A stretch of DNA of 31,074 bases, taken from contig DATJPR010000113.1 of the NCBI GenBank assembly GCA_035506295.1, positions 1-31,074 on the forward strand, written 5' to 3'. The notes under the pieces were generated by a model. It worked only from the letters and a program-made list of their open reading frames with translations, ran no database searches and was not told where the DNA came from. The position numbers and the translations under genes are program-made. Positions 1-8,582 of this stretch are shown piece after piece. Each line of letters opens with the position of its first letter. Position 1 is the first letter of the stretch. Origin of the DNA: DATJPR01 sp035506295 (lineage in GTDB: Bacteria; Bacteroidota; Ignavibacteria; UBA10030; UBA6906).

Positions 1-610
1 GGGCGACGCCAAGCTCCTGCCGGAGGGTGACCATGCCGGCAAGCAGAGAGGAGAGCTCGGTTTGCCCCCGAAGGACATCGGCCTGCGATCCTTTTCCGAC
101 CTCGTATTGCTTGGATGCGATGGCGACGAACTTTCGCATCAGCTCCTGATTCGCAGCGTTCACTTCAATCTTCCGCTGCACCAGATAGAGCTCATCGTAC
201 GCATCCTTGACATCACGAACGATCTTTTGTTCCAGCGTGTGATAGTTCTGCTCCGTCATCGAGGCCCCGTTGTGCGCTACATCGCCCATGGCGGAGCGTT
301 TTCCTGGGAAGGGAAACATTTGCTGGATGTAATAGTCCGTTTCCATTCCGTTCTTGAAAGGGTTCGGAAACGACTGTATCGGGGTCTGATACATCACGAC
401 ACCCACCTGCGGGGCTTCCCAGGCAGTCGCTTGATCGACCTTCGTCTGCGCGGCCGCGGTTTGGTGACGGGCCGCCCGCAGTTGAGGGTTGTTCGCGACA
501 GCCTCGCGGATGAGGTCTTCAAGATTCATGGGCTGGCCGGGTTGGGCTATGCCCATCGTGCACATGGCAACCAGAGTCGTCAGAAGAAATGACGCGGTGT
601 GCTTGGTCAT
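1..610 (-). CDS. TolC/CusC-like outer-membrane efflux protein, C-terminus cut by window edge
   Basis: This is the N-terminal 203 codons of an outer-membrane channel protein of a tripartite efflux system. I translated it by hand from the ATG at 610; it runs off the left edge with no stop. It begins with a signal peptide (MTKHTASFLLTTLVAMCTMG), followed by the typical TolC-family opening (NLEDLIREAVANNPQLRAAR). Next comes a stretch about an inner-membrane partner-type substrate (YYIQQMFPFPGKR), then a long alpha-helical region (KDAYDELYLVQRKIEVNAAN; QYEVGKGSQADVLRGQTELS). The FPFPGKR segment is common in CusC/CzcC-type metal-efflux channels. AAGGAG lies about 10 bases upstream of the ATG. The preceding gene on the same strand is a small Cys-rich protein, which supports a heavy-metal efflux operon; the pump and adaptor would lie beyond the left edge. 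Family is confident; metal specificity is inferred. Confidence 0.88.
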   Translation of the reverse strand, partial: MTKHTASFLLTTLVAMCTMGIAQPGQPMNLEDLIREAVANNPQLRAARHQTAAAQTKVDQATAWEAPQVGVVMYQTPIQSFPNPFKNGMETDYYIQQMFPFPGKRSAMGDVAHNGASMTEQNYHTLEQKIVRDVKDAYDELYLVQRKIEVNAANQELMRKFVAIASKQYEVGKGSQADVLRGQTELSSLLAGMVTLRQELGVA

Positions 611-744
611 GTATCGACACTCCTTCGCTTCGCCGTCCTCCTTGTTTGTTGAATAATCGAAATGCCGATACGGAGGTCGGCGAAAGAGTCAAAACGTTGG
701 TGATGGACGACGGGCGTGGAAGAGAATTTGATATTGCCCGGGAC

Positions 745-765
745 GCTCAGCCGTGCAGACTGAGC
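745..765 (-). other. Short intercistronic stem-loop
   Basis: GCTCAG (745-750) and CTGAGC (760-765) form a perfect 6-bp stem with a 9-base loop, lying just after the stop of the 139-residue gene and before the TolC-like gene on the minus strand. No T-tract follows, so it is not a clear terminator. It could be an attenuator or RNA-processing stem. The remaining bases between the two genes show nothing else apart from the ribosome site of the TolC gene. Confidence 0.3.
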
Positions 766-777
766 CGAAGGAGTGTA

Positions 778-1197
778 TTAGATCAGAAGAGTGGAGTTGA
801 GGAGATACTGCTCCGCTTGGTGTGGAGCGGGATCAGGGAGCGTGGTAAGAAGATGCTCGTTGGTCGAGTTGACAGTAACCGTGTGTCCGGCGCTTTGGAA
901 TTCAATCTGTACTGCGTGCAGCTGCTTGTGAGATTCGACGGAGACTGTCTGTGCGGCGGAAACAAGATGGTCGTTCAGTCCGCCGACGACCTGCGTTTCA
1001 CAGCACGCCGGAAGTGGAGACCTTACTGCTGTTGACGACGCGGGGCCTCGCTGAGTGTCAGATGCGCGAGCAGCGCAACACGACATCTGCTGCTTCATGC
1101 ACTCGTGAAGGGTCAGTGTGTAGCCGGAATTCGCCAGGAGGAACAGGGCGACAAGAATTCTACCAATCGTAATCGTATGTCGACTCAAACTGAACAT
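778..1197 (-). CDS. Small exported Cys-rich protein of a metal-efflux operon (HYC_CC_PP-like)
   Basis: A 139-residue protein with an N-terminal hydrophobic segment (about residues 11-29) and conspicuous cysteines: HEC at 31-33, CC at 40-41 and CC at 65-66. The pattern of a signal or membrane segment, then H-x-C, then CC pairs resembles the small HYC_CC_PP-type proteins often found beside CzcCBA/CusCBA genes in Bacteroidota. This is a resemblance by eye, not a proven match. It is 167 bases upstream of the TolC/CusC-like gene on the same strand and is probably its first cistron. A role in periplasmic metal binding or sensing is inferred. The predicted promoter would start the transcript at or next to the ATG, implying a leaderless mRNA. 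No ribosome site is seen. Confidence 0.68.
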   Translation of the reverse strand: MFSLSRHTITIGRILVALFLLANSGYTLTLHECMKQQMSCCAARASDTQRGPASSTAVRSPLPACCETQVVGGLNDHLVSAAQTVSVESHKQLHAVQIEFQSAGHTVTVNSTNEHLLTTLPDPAPHQAEQYLLNSTLLI

Positions 1198-1237
1198 GTT
1201 GACAATTTATACAATCGATATTCTAATGTCAATATGT
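1194..1237. promoter_or_regulatory. Palindromic divergent promoter/operator
   Basis: ACATGTTGACA (1194-1204) and TGTCAATATGT (1227-1237) are inverted copies matching at 10 of 11 positions, separated by 22 bases. Each arm supplies a perfect -35 TTGACA. On the plus strand TTGACA (1199-1204) is followed after 17 bases by TCTAAT (1222-1227), facing the alpha-galactosidase gene. On the minus strand TTGACA (1232-1227) is followed after 17 bases by TAAATT (1209-1204), or after 15 by TATAAA (1211-1206), facing the Cys-rich gene. The -10 of one promoter overlaps the -35 of the other. The symmetry also suits a dimeric repressor, possibly metal-responsive; that is inference. Confidence 0.62.
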
Positions 1238-1348
1238 CGAAATTGCATTTCGTGATGATTTGCGCTAGGTTCTTGAACACGCGTCTCGCGATGCCTTCTG
1301 AACGCGTCCGATCATTCTTGCCTGTTCAACTTCTTCCCCAGAGACCAT

Positions 1349-2569
1349 ATGACACGTCGCCTTCCGCTTGTTGTGGCTTGTGCCCTCCTCTTGTGTCTTG
1401 TCCAGGACCAGATGGTCGCCCAGAAAAGAGAAGGACTCGCACTCACTCCGCCCATGGGCTGGAACAGCTGGAACAAGTTCGCATGCGATGTTAACGAAGC
1501 GCTCATTCGTCAGACAGCGGATGCAATGGTCTCGAGCGGCATGCGCGATGCCGGCTACCGGTACATCGTCATCGATGACTGCTGGCAGGTGGATCGGGAC
1601 AGTCTCGGGTTCATCGTTGCCGACCCTCTCCGCTTCCCCTCGGGGATCAAGGCGCTCGCGGACTACATTCATTCCAAAGGATTGAAGTTCGGCATCTACT
1701 CCTGTGCGGGAAGCAAGACGTGCGGAGGTCGCCCCGGCAGTCGCGGTCATGAATACCAGGATGCTCTCACCTATGCGAAATGGGGAGTGGACTATCTCAA
1801 GTATGATTGGTGCAACACCGAAGGATTGAACGCCGTCGGCGCGTATACCACCATGCGCGACGCCCTGTATGCGACAGGTCGGCCGATTGTCTTCAGTCTC
1901 TGCGAATGGGGCGACAACAAGTCCTGGGAATGGGCCGACACCGTTGGACAGCTCTGGCGGACGACCGGGGACATCACCGCCATCTTCGACGGGTCGGTCA
2001 ATCACGGCACATGGTCATCGTGGGGCGTGATGAAGATCGTGGAGATGCGTCCCGGGATCAGGAAGCACGCGGGCCCGGGTCATTGGAACGATCCCGATAT
2101 GCTCGAGGTTGGGAACGGGATGACGGTGAATGAAGACCGCGCCCACTTTTCGCTCTGGTGTCTGATGGCCGCCCCTCTGATCGCGGGCAACGACGTACGC
2201 GCGATGAGCAGCGACGTTCACGATATACTATGCAACACCGAAGTGATCGCCGTCGATCAGGATTCCGTCGGGGTGCAGGGGTACCGTCAATCGATCAACG
2301 ACAGCGTCGAAGTCTGGTTGAAACCGATGAGCCATGGCGACTGGGCGGTCGGTTTCCTCAATAGGACCCTCGAGCCCAGGAAGATCGCGGTGGAGTGGTC
2401 AAGTATCGCTTCCACCGACACACTCTCACATCGGGTGCTCGACCCGAAGGGAACGACATATACGGTTCGTGATCTCTGGGCGAAGAAGAATCGAGGGACC
2501 ACATCGAGCCCGGTCAACGCGACTCTCGAGCCCCACGCGATGATGCTGTTCCGGTTGACGCCGCGATAA
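1349..2569 (+). CDS. Secreted alpha-galactosidase, glycoside hydrolase family 27
   Basis: A 406-residue GH27 enzyme, a retaining exo-hydrolase that removes alpha-linked galactose from oligo- and polysaccharides (some relatives act on alpha-N-acetylgalactosamine). A signal peptide covers about residues 1-25, giving an exported enzyme. The GH27 opening is clear (TPPMGWNSWNKFACDVNE, 33-50), followed by the substrate-binding pair in YIVIDDCWQ (D76, D77). The catalytic nucleophile is D153 in KYDWCN and the likely acid/base is D208 in RTTGDI. The motif PGHWNDPDMLEVGN (243-256) and the C-terminal beta domain are also present, so the length is normal for the family. It stands alone on the plus strand and is followed by two hairpins. 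No sugar transporter or other glycosidase is nearby, so its natural substrate cannot be read from context. Confidence 0.95.
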   Translation: MTRRLPLVVACALLLCLVQDQMVAQKREGLALTPPMGWNSWNKFACDVNEALIRQTADAMVSSGMRDAGYRYIVIDDCWQVDRDSLGFIVADPLRFPSGIKALADYIHSKGLKFGIYSCAGSKTCGGRPGSRGHEYQDALTYAKWGVDYLKYDWCNTEGLNAVGAYTTMRDALYATGRPIVFSLCEWGDNKSWEWADTVGQLWRTTGDITAIFDGSVNHGTWSSWGVMKIVEMRPGIRKHAGPGHWNDPDMLEVGNGMTVNEDRAHFSLWCLMAAPLIAGNDVRAMSSDVHDILCNTEVIAVDQDSVGVQGYRQSINDSVEVWLKPMSHGDWAVGFLNRTLEPRKIAVEWSSIASTDTLSHRVLDPKGTTYTVRDLWAKKNRGTTSSPVNATLEPHAMMLFRLTPR

Positions 2570-2584
2570 TCATCACTGCTGTAG

Positions 2585-2604
2585 GTCGGGTCGCCGGACC
2601 CGAC
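2585..2604. repeat. GTCGGGTC palindromic stem-loop (REP-like candidate)
   Basis: GTCGGGTC (2585-2592), loop GCCG, then GACCCGAC (2597-2604) make a perfect 8-bp stem just downstream of the alpha-galactosidase stop. No T-tract follows. The compact, highly GC-rich palindrome placed between convergent genes resembles dispersed REP-type elements. Only one copy is in this window, so the repeat status is unproven. Confidence 0.45.
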
Positions 2605-2652
2605 TGCTCGCCCGGGCCGGGTCAAACCGTGGGACAATCAGCGGCGAGAAGT

Positions 2653-2673
2653 GGACGGTTCGGCGAGCCGTCC
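2653..2673 (+). terminator. Hairpin between convergent alpha-galactosidase and efflux genes
   Basis: GGACGGTTC (2653-2661), loop GGC, then GAGCCGTCC (2665-2673) form a 9-bp stem. One pair is a G-U wobble when read as plus-strand RNA but an A-C mismatch on the minus strand, so the structure fits the alpha-galactosidase transcript better. It is followed by a pyrimidine-rich run (TGCATCTCTATCC) rather than a clean T-tract, so it may end transcription or only protect the 3' end. Confidence 0.45.
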
Positions 2674-2680
2674 TGCATCT

Positions 2681-5600
2681 CTATCCTTCGGGCGCGGGCT
2701 CTCCCGGCAATGCCGTCTGGGCATTTTCCTCAAGAGACGCAAGTTTCTCCCTGCCGTAGGCCAACCTGGTGATCGTGACGAAGAGAACGGGAACGGCGAA
2801 GATCGCGATCATTGTCGCAGCTAGCATTCCCCCCAACACCGTCCATCCGATCGTCGAACGCGCCTGAGCACCCGCCCCGGTTGCGAATGCCAGCGGCGTC
2901 ACGCCGAGAACGAAGGCCATCGATGTCATGAGGATCGGCCGGAGCCGCAATCGAGCAGCGTCCGTTGTCGCCGAGGCGAGAGGCACGCCGTGGTCCACCC
3001 GCTCCTTCGCAAACTCGACGATGAGGATGGCGTTCTTCGCCGCGAGGCCAATCAGCGTAACCAATCCGATCTGGGCGTACACATTGTTTGCGAGGCTCGG
3101 AAGGAACGTGAGCGCGGTAATGGCGCCGAAGGCGCCGATGGGGACGGCGAGCAGGACGGCGAAGGGGACCGACCAGCTTTCATACAACGCGGTCAGGAAT
3201 AGGAAGACGAACACCACGGAGAGCGAGAAAATGATGATCGTGCTGGATCCTGCGTTGATCTCCTCGCGCGAGAGCCCGGAGAATTCGTACCCGTAGCCTG
3301 ACGGGAGGACCTGAGCCGCCACCTGGCGCAACGCTTCGAGCGCCTGTCCGCTGCTGTACCCTTCCTTCGCCAAGCCGTTGATCTCCGCTGTGCGGTACAG
3401 ATTGTAGTGGGATATAAGCGGCGCATTTTCGACGACAGTGTAGCTGGTGACAGCGCTGAGCGGGATCAACGAGCCGGTGGCATTGCGAACATAGTACTTG
3501 GACAGATCGGTGATGTCCGAGCGGTACGACGTGTCCGCCTGCGCGATGACGTGGAAGTTTCTGCTGTAAATCGTGAAATCGTTGACGTATCTGCTGCCGA
3601 GGAACGTTTGGAGCGTGCCGAACACGTCCGCAATGTTGATACCCAGTTTCATGCATTTCTCCCGGTCGACCACCAGTCGGTAGCCGGGCGTCCGGGCCGT
3701 GAAGAAGGTGAAGACACGGCTCAACTCCGGCCGCTTGTTCGCGGCCGCGACGAACTGCTGCACGACCGATTCAAATTGGTTGATGTTATCCGTGCTTTCC
3801 TGCTGCTCCAGCTCGAACGTGAAGCCGCCCGTTGCGCCGAGGCCAGGGATCGCCGGTGGAGAAATCACAACGACGTTGGCATCGGTGATCTTCGCGAACT
3901 CGCCCTGCAGCGTCGCAATCAGGGAATTGAGCTGCAGCGCTTTGCTGGTCCGCTCATCCCAGGGCTTGAGTTGACAGAAGATGGTTCCGCTGTTCGACTT
4001 GGTTGCGAACGTCACCACGTTCAGTCCGGCAAGCGCCGCGTAGTGCGCGATCCCCGGAGTCTTCTGTAACATCCCCATCATAGTGTTGATCACCTCGACA
4101 CTCCGAGACGTCGACGACGCCTCGGGCAGCTCGAAGGTAATGTAGACACGGCCTTCATCTTCGGTCGGCAGGAACCCCGTCGGCTTGAGCCTGAACAGCA
4201 ACAGCGTTACCACGTACATGACGAGGAGGCCGATCAGCATATAGCGGGCCGCCGAAAGCGCTTTCCGCACGCCCGCTGTATACGATGAGGTGGCCTTATC
4301 GAACTGCGTATTGAACATCCGGAAGAATTTCCCGAGGGCGTGGACGCGGCGCGCCGTGTCCGCCGGCTTCAGGAGCAGGGAACAGAGCGCGGGCGTGAGC
4401 GAGAGCGCGACGAAGGCGGAAATGAGCACGGAGACCGCGATCGTAATGGCGAACTGTTGGTACAATCGCCCGACGATGCCGGGGATGAAGCCGACGGGGA
4501 TGAACACCGCTGCAAGAATGAGGGCAATGGCGACGACCGGTCCCGAAATGTCTTTCATCGCCCGGACCGCCGCCTCCTTCGGTTGCATATGCTCGTGGTC
4601 GATGTACCGCTGCACGGCTTCGACGACGATGATGGCGTCATCGACGACGATCCCGATGGCGAGAACAAACCCGAACATTGTCAGCGTGTTGATGGTGAAG
4701 CCGAGCGGGAAGAAGAAGGCAAAGGTGCCGATGATCGACACGGGAATGGCGAGGATCGGGATCAGCGTCGCGCGCCAGCTCTGGAGAAACAGGAAGACGA
4801 CAAGGACCACCAGGCCAAGGGCCTCCAGCAGCGTGGTGACGACCTCATGGATGGAGACGCGAACCACGGAAACCGCTTCAAACGGCACCATGTAGTCGAC
4901 GTCTTCGGGGAACGAGGCCTTCAACTGCTCCATCGTGTTGTAGACCCCCTGGGCGACATCAAGCGCGTTGCTGCCGGGAGCCTGGAAGATCAGGAGGTAC
5001 GATGCCCGTTTGCCGTCGACGAAGGAATTGCTGGCGTAGCTCGCCTTCCCGAGATCGACGCGGGCGACGTCATAAAGATGCACCACCGCGCCGGTCTGCG
5101 GATTGGTGCGGATGATGATGTCGCGGAACTGGTCCGAAGTGCTGAGCCGGCTGTTCGTGAAGACCGTATATTCAAAGACCTGATCGTTGTACTGCGGGGG
5201 CGCGCCGACGGCGCCCGCGGCAATTTGCACGTTTTGCTGAGCCAGCGCGTTCACCACATCGTCTGCCGTGAGCCCGAGCTGCGCCAGCTTGTCGGGCTCG
5301 AGCCACACGCGCATGCTGAAATCATCCGCCCGCGTAAACACGTCTCCGACGCCGCTGACGCGCAACAACGCGTCGCGGACGTGGATGTTGGTGAAGTTGT
5401 CGAGGAACGGCACCCCGTGAGTTCCCTTCGGCGAGTACATCGCGACGAGCATGAGGATGCTCGGGTTGCGTTTCCGGGTGACGAGGCCGAGGCGTTTGAC
5501 ATCGTCGGGAAGAGTGGGGAGCGCGACGCCGACGCGATTCTGGATATCTAGCGCGGCAATGTCGGGGTTCGTGCCGACGTTGAGCGTGACCGTGATCGTA

Positions 5601-5866
5601 GTCCGGCCGTCGTTGGTGCTGTTCCCCTGCATGTACGCCATCCCCGGCGTCCCGTTGACCTGGGACTCGATGGGGGTGGTGACGGTCTGCTCGACCGTCT
5701 GCGCGTCCGCCCCGTTGAAGATCCCCGTGATTTGCACGGTCGGCGGCGTGATATCGGGGTACTGGCTGACGGCAAGTCGGAAGATGGAAACGGCGCCGAT
5801 CAGCACGATGACGATGGAGATAACGATCGCCGTGACCGGACGGCGGATAAAGACATCAGAGATCAT
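2681..5866 (-). CDS. RND multidrug efflux pump, HAE1 (AcrB) family
   Basis: A 1061-residue inner-membrane proton/drug antiporter, normal length for AcrB-type pumps. The first membrane helix and porter opening are typical (FIRRPVTAIVISIVIVL; SQYPDITPP). The proton-relay residues are intact: D409-D410 in GIVVDDAIIVVEA (TM4) and K944 in GLAAKNAILIVEF (TM10), matching D407/D408/K940 of E. coli AcrB. YEFSGLSREE matches the usual YEWxGxSxEE segment. The ATG overlaps the stop of the adaptor gene as ATGA (5866-5863), so the two are translationally coupled. It is the last gene of the operon TolC-adaptor-pump. The D-D-K set and the lack of CusA-type methionine signatures favour organic drugs over metals; the actual substrates are unknown. 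The C-terminus is Glu/Ala/Pro-rich after the last helix. Confidence 0.96.
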   Translation of the reverse strand: MISDVFIRRPVTAIVISIVIVLIGAVSIFRLAVSQYPDITPPTVQITGIFNGADAQTVEQTVTTPIESQVNGTPGMAYMQGNSTNDGRTTITVTLNVGTNPDIAALDIQNRVGVALPTLPDDVKRLGLVTRKRNPSILMLVAMYSPKGTHGVPFLDNFTNIHVRDALLRVSGVGDVFTRADDFSMRVWLEPDKLAQLGLTADDVVNALAQQNVQIAAGAVGAPPQYNDQVFEYTVFTNSRLSTSDQFRDIIIRTNPQTGAVVHLYDVARVDLGKASYASNSFVDGKRASYLLIFQAPGSNALDVAQGVYNTMEQLKASFPEDVDYMVPFEAVSVVRVSIHEVVTTLLEALGLVVLVVFLFLQSWRATLIPILAIPVSIIGTFAFFFPLGFTINTLTMFGFVLAIGIVVDDAIIVVEAVQRYIDHEHMQPKEAAVRAMKDISGPVVAIALILAAVFIPVGFIPGIVGRLYQQFAITIAVSVLISAFVALSLTPALCSLLLKPADTARRVHALGKFFRMFNTQFDKATSSYTAGVRKALSAARYMLIGLLVMYVVTLLLFRLKPTGFLPTEDEGRVYITFELPEASSTSRSVEVINTMMGMLQKTPGIAHYAALAGLNVVTFATKSNSGTIFCQLKPWDERTSKALQLNSLIATLQGEFAKITDANVVVISPPAIPGLGATGGFTFELEQQESTDNINQFESVVQQFVAAANKRPELSRVFTFFTARTPGYRLVVDREKCMKLGINIADVFGTLQTFLGSRYVNDFTIYSRNFHVIAQADTSYRSDITDLSKYYVRNATGSLIPLSAVTSYTVVENAPLISHYNLYRTAEINGLAKEGYSSGQALEALRQVAAQVLPSGYGYEFSGLSREEINAGSSTIIIFSLSVVFVFLFLTALYESWSVPFAVLLAVPIGAFGAITALTFLPSLANNVYAQIGLVTLIGLAAKNAILIVEFAKERVDHGVPLASATTDAARLRLRPILMTSMAFVLGVTPLAFATGAGAQARSTIGWTVLGGMLAATMIAIFAVPVLFVTITRLAYGREKLASLEENAQTALPGEPAPEG

Positions 5867-7026
5867 CGGGGAACCTGGCCCGACTGAGTCTCCCGGCTGA
5901 GTTCCGGTCCTCCGTTCGCCAGGGGGGACGTCACGGCGACGACGGCATTGTCGCGGAGACGCTGGACGCCGTCGGTCACGATCCGGTCGCCGGCGCTGAG
6001 CCCACCGGTGACCACCACCATGTCATGCACGCGCATCCCCAGCGAGAGGCGCCGCTGGGACACGGTGTTCCCGTTCAGGACAAAGGCGAAGTATTCTCCC
6101 ATCTGTTCAACGACCGCCCGGTACGGGATGATCAAGTCGCCCGCCGGGCTCACGACGCGCATTCGCAGGTCGCAGGTGAGTCCGGGACGCAGCAGCCGGT
6201 CCGGATTCGCAAAGATCAGGCGGACGCGGAGCGTGCCGGTCTCGGCGTCGACCGCACGGTCAAGCACGCTCAGCTGGCCATAGTGTGGGTAATGCGATTG
6301 ATCGGGAAGAACGATCGAAAAAATGGAATCCTGCAGCGTGTTGTCCTCATGGAGGAGCCGGGTGAATCTGCCGATCTCTTTTTCATCGACCGAACAGTCG
6401 ACGGCCATCGGATCATCCGACGAGATGGTGTTCAACAGCGTTTGTCCGGCAGTGACCGATGAACCCTGTTTGACCTGGGAGATGCCGATGACGCCGTCAA
6501 ACGGTGCCACAATCACCGAGTAGCGGAGATTCGTCTCCACGCTCTTGACGTTTGCCTCCGCCGCCGCCACCTGCATCTTCGCAGATTCAAGGTCCGCTTT
6601 CGCGTGTTCGAGCGTCTGCCGCGCGACCGCGTCCTGCTCAGCAAGCCGGTTATACCGATCAACATCCTGCTGCACCTTCGCTAGGTTCGCTTTCGCAACG
6701 CTGAGATTCGCGTTCGACTGATCGTACGCCGCCTGATATAGCTGCTGGTCAATGCCGTACAGCTTCATCCCCTTGCGTACGCGCTGCCCGTCCTTGAAAT
6801 CGATATCGGTGATATAGCCCGACACTTCCGGCCGGAGGTCGACCTGGTTCAGGGCGGCAACCGTGGCAGGGAAGGTTTCGTGATACACGGTTTCCCCGGG
6901 CTCGACGGTATACGTGACGACCTGCATGGGAGGAGGCCCCTGCGTGCGTCCCGCCGAACCGGAACAGGCGGCGAATGCCGCGGCGAAAATCCCCGCAAAT
7001 GCGATGGCGAGTGCTGTGCGCTTCAT
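5863..7026 (-). CDS. Periplasmic adaptor (membrane fusion protein) lipoprotein, AcrA family
   Basis: A 387-residue adaptor linking the RND pump to the outer-membrane channel. The N-terminus is a lipoprotein signal with FAAC at 18-21, so C21 is the predicted lipidated residue. The order of regions is standard: first lipoyl half and hairpin entry (EVSGYITDIDFKDGQRVRKG), an alpha-helical hairpin (about 90-165, rich in A, K, Q, L), second lipoyl half (YSVIVAPFDGVIGISQVKQG), then beta-barrel and membrane-proximal domains (DRAVDAETGTLRVRLIFANP; LRPGLTCDLRM). Its stop overlaps the pump start by four bases, and the TolC gene ends 24 bases upstream, so the three genes are one operon. Confidence 0.95.
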   Translation of the reverse strand: MKRTALAIAFAGIFAAAFAACSGSAGRTQGPPPMQVVTYTVEPGETVYHETFPATVAALNQVDLRPEVSGYITDIDFKDGQRVRKGMKLYGIDQQLYQAAYDQSNANLSVAKANLAKVQQDVDRYNRLAEQDAVARQTLEHAKADLESAKMQVAAAEANVKSVETNLRYSVIVAPFDGVIGISQVKQGSSVTAGQTLLNTISSDDPMAVDCSVDEKEIGRFTRLLHEDNTLQDSIFSIVLPDQSHYPHYGQLSVLDRAVDAETGTLRVRLIFANPDRLLRPGLTCDLRMRVVSPAGDLIIPYRAVVEQMGEYFAFVLNGNTVSQRRLSLGMRVHDMVVVTGGLSAGDRIVTDGVQRLRDNAVVAVTSPLANGGPELSRETQSGQVPR

Positions 7027-7050
7027 CGTGGAACTCCATCCTTTCTACGT

Positions 7051-8373
7051 CTATTCATGGATAGCCCCCAGGGCTTTCAACACGTCCAGCTTCGAGCTGA
7101 GGACCTGATACAGAGCATCGGTCTCATTCACCTGTGCAGAACGAAGGTCCGTCTCCGCCGTGATCACTTCGAGGTATGCCTTGGTCCCTTCCTTGTATTG
7201 CAGTTGGACGGTCTTGTAGACCTCCCGTGCCAGGGCAAGGTTTTCTTTGAGCGTGTAGTAGCTGTTCAGGCTGCTCTTGTAATCGGCGAGGGCCTGCAGG
7301 TATTCCGCATCGACGGAGTGTTCCAGTTCACCCAGATCGTAGTCCACGCGCTGGAGCTGCATCTCCGCTTCATCGATTTCCTGAAACCTTTTCCCGCCCT
7401 GAAGAACAGGAAGCGAGAGCTGCAGGCCGATCCAGGAGCTGGGATAATCGTGCCGGAAGATGTTCGACAATCGATCATCCTGATAGTTGTAGTTGTAACT
7501 GCCATACGCCGAGAGCGAAGGGAGAAAACTCCACTTCGTGTAGTGGACATTCGCCTCGAGCAAGCGCTTCTGCGCCTGCAGGAGCTGGTATTCGATTCTC
7601 TGTTCGACGTGGGGCACTCTCGTGGTGTCGAGCAGCATGTCCTCCTCGAGCCCGGCGGTGTCCCGTGCGAGCACCAAGGCCGGTGTCGCGGGATATCCCA
7701 TCTGTTGACGAAGCTGGCCCATGCGGGCTTTCAAAAGCTCCACGGCCTGGGTCTTCTCCGCCCGGGCATTGTTCAGGGAAATCGAAGCCCGCTCATAGTC
7801 GATCTTGTCAACGATCCCGCTCTCGTACTGGTTTCGCGCGTCCTTCAGACTCTGCGCGAGCCGGATGATGTCTTCGTCAAGGACCGCGATCTGTTCCTCG
7901 GTCAACAACGCTGCGTAGTATGCCTTGCTGACGTTGACGATCACATCGATCGCGGTGCTCGCCGTCTGGTCGGCGCTTGCCTCACGCAGGTCCGAGGCGG
8001 TACTCGAGGCAAGGAGAACATCGCGATTGAAAATCACCTGCGAGGCGGAGATTTGCCCGCTCGAAGAGTAGGCCAGGAGTGTTGGAACAGGAGTCCCCTG
8101 GACGAGCGAAGCCGGCGGCTGGGGGTTTCGCTGGACATAAAAATTGAAGTTGACCTGGGGAAACCAATCAGCCAGCTTCACCGCGATTTCCTTTCGCGTG
8201 ATGTCCTCGTCCAGTCGCGACTGCTGCAGCAAGGGACGGTGGGCAAGGGCGTATTGCACACAATCGGCCAGGGAACTCCCTCCACGAAGCGTATCCTGAG
8301 CGGTTCGATCACTGCCTGCCGCAGAGACCCGAAAACCGAGTGTCACGATCATCAGAAGGCTCAAGACACGCAT
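7051..8373 (-). CDS. TolC-family outer-membrane efflux channel
   Basis: A 440-residue outer-membrane channel protein, the first gene of the tripartite efflux operon. A signal peptide covers about residues 1-19. The two internal repeats of the TolC fold are visible: each starts with a conserved opening (SLADCVQYALAHRPLLQQSR near 34-53) and contains long amphipathic helices. PSSWIGLQLSLPVLQGGKRF lies in the second beta segment, and QYKEGTKAYLEVITAETDLR in the last helix is the usual family signature. It is unrelated at close range to the truncated channel at the left edge, so the window carries two different exporters. No strong ribosome site precedes the ATG. Confidence 0.94.
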   Translation of the reverse strand: MRVLSLLMIVTLGFRVSAAGSDRTAQDTLRGGSSLADCVQYALAHRPLLQQSRLDEDITRKEIAVKLADWFPQVNFNFYVQRNPQPPASLVQGTPVPTLLAYSSSGQISASQVIFNRDVLLASSTASDLREASADQTASTAIDVIVNVSKAYYAALLTEEQIAVLDEDIIRLAQSLKDARNQYESGIVDKIDYERASISLNNARAEKTQAVELLKARMGQLRQQMGYPATPALVLARDTAGLEEDMLLDTTRVPHVEQRIEYQLLQAQKRLLEANVHYTKWSFLPSLSAYGSYNYNYQDDRLSNIFRHDYPSSWIGLQLSLPVLQGGKRFQEIDEAEMQLQRVDYDLGELEHSVDAEYLQALADYKSSLNSYYTLKENLALAREVYKTVQLQYKEGTKAYLEVITAETDLRSAQVNETDALYQVLSSKLDVLKALGAIHE

Positions 8374-8527
8374 AGTCTGGTCCGTTTACTTCTCCCCTGT
8401 CGCAAATCGGCGCGAAAAACCCCGTTTCAAGAAAGGTATCTTTGTAGGAAACGCCGGAAAGCGTAACGGAGTTCTCCCGGGCAAATCCTCGAAGGTCATT
8501 TGCCCCTTTCACCCAATCCCTGCATCT

Positions 8528-8536
8528 TATAGTATA
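8528..8536. promoter_or_regulatory. Possible -10 elements in the divergent efflux/fmdB intergenic region
   Basis: The 209-base gap between the efflux operon (minus) and the FmdB gene (plus) holds TATAGTATA, which reads TATAGT on the plus strand and TATACT on the minus strand. It is the only strongly AT-rich block here. No well-spaced -35 was found for either direction, so this is a weak call. Confidence 0.25.
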
Positions 8537-8582
8537 GCAAGGATGCTCTGGCGCCCGAACAACGAACGGAAGGGTTTCTGCA

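Noticed and set aside
4340..5551. 403-codon plus-strand open frame inside the pump gene
   Set aside because: It is antisense to conserved AcrB-family sequence, very rich in Arg, Asp and Glu, and has no family motif; it reflects GC-rich codon use on the opposite strand.
6880..8466. 528-codon plus-strand open frame over the adaptor and TolC genes
   Set aside because: It is antisense to two clearly recognised genes and crosses their junction; no domain is visible.
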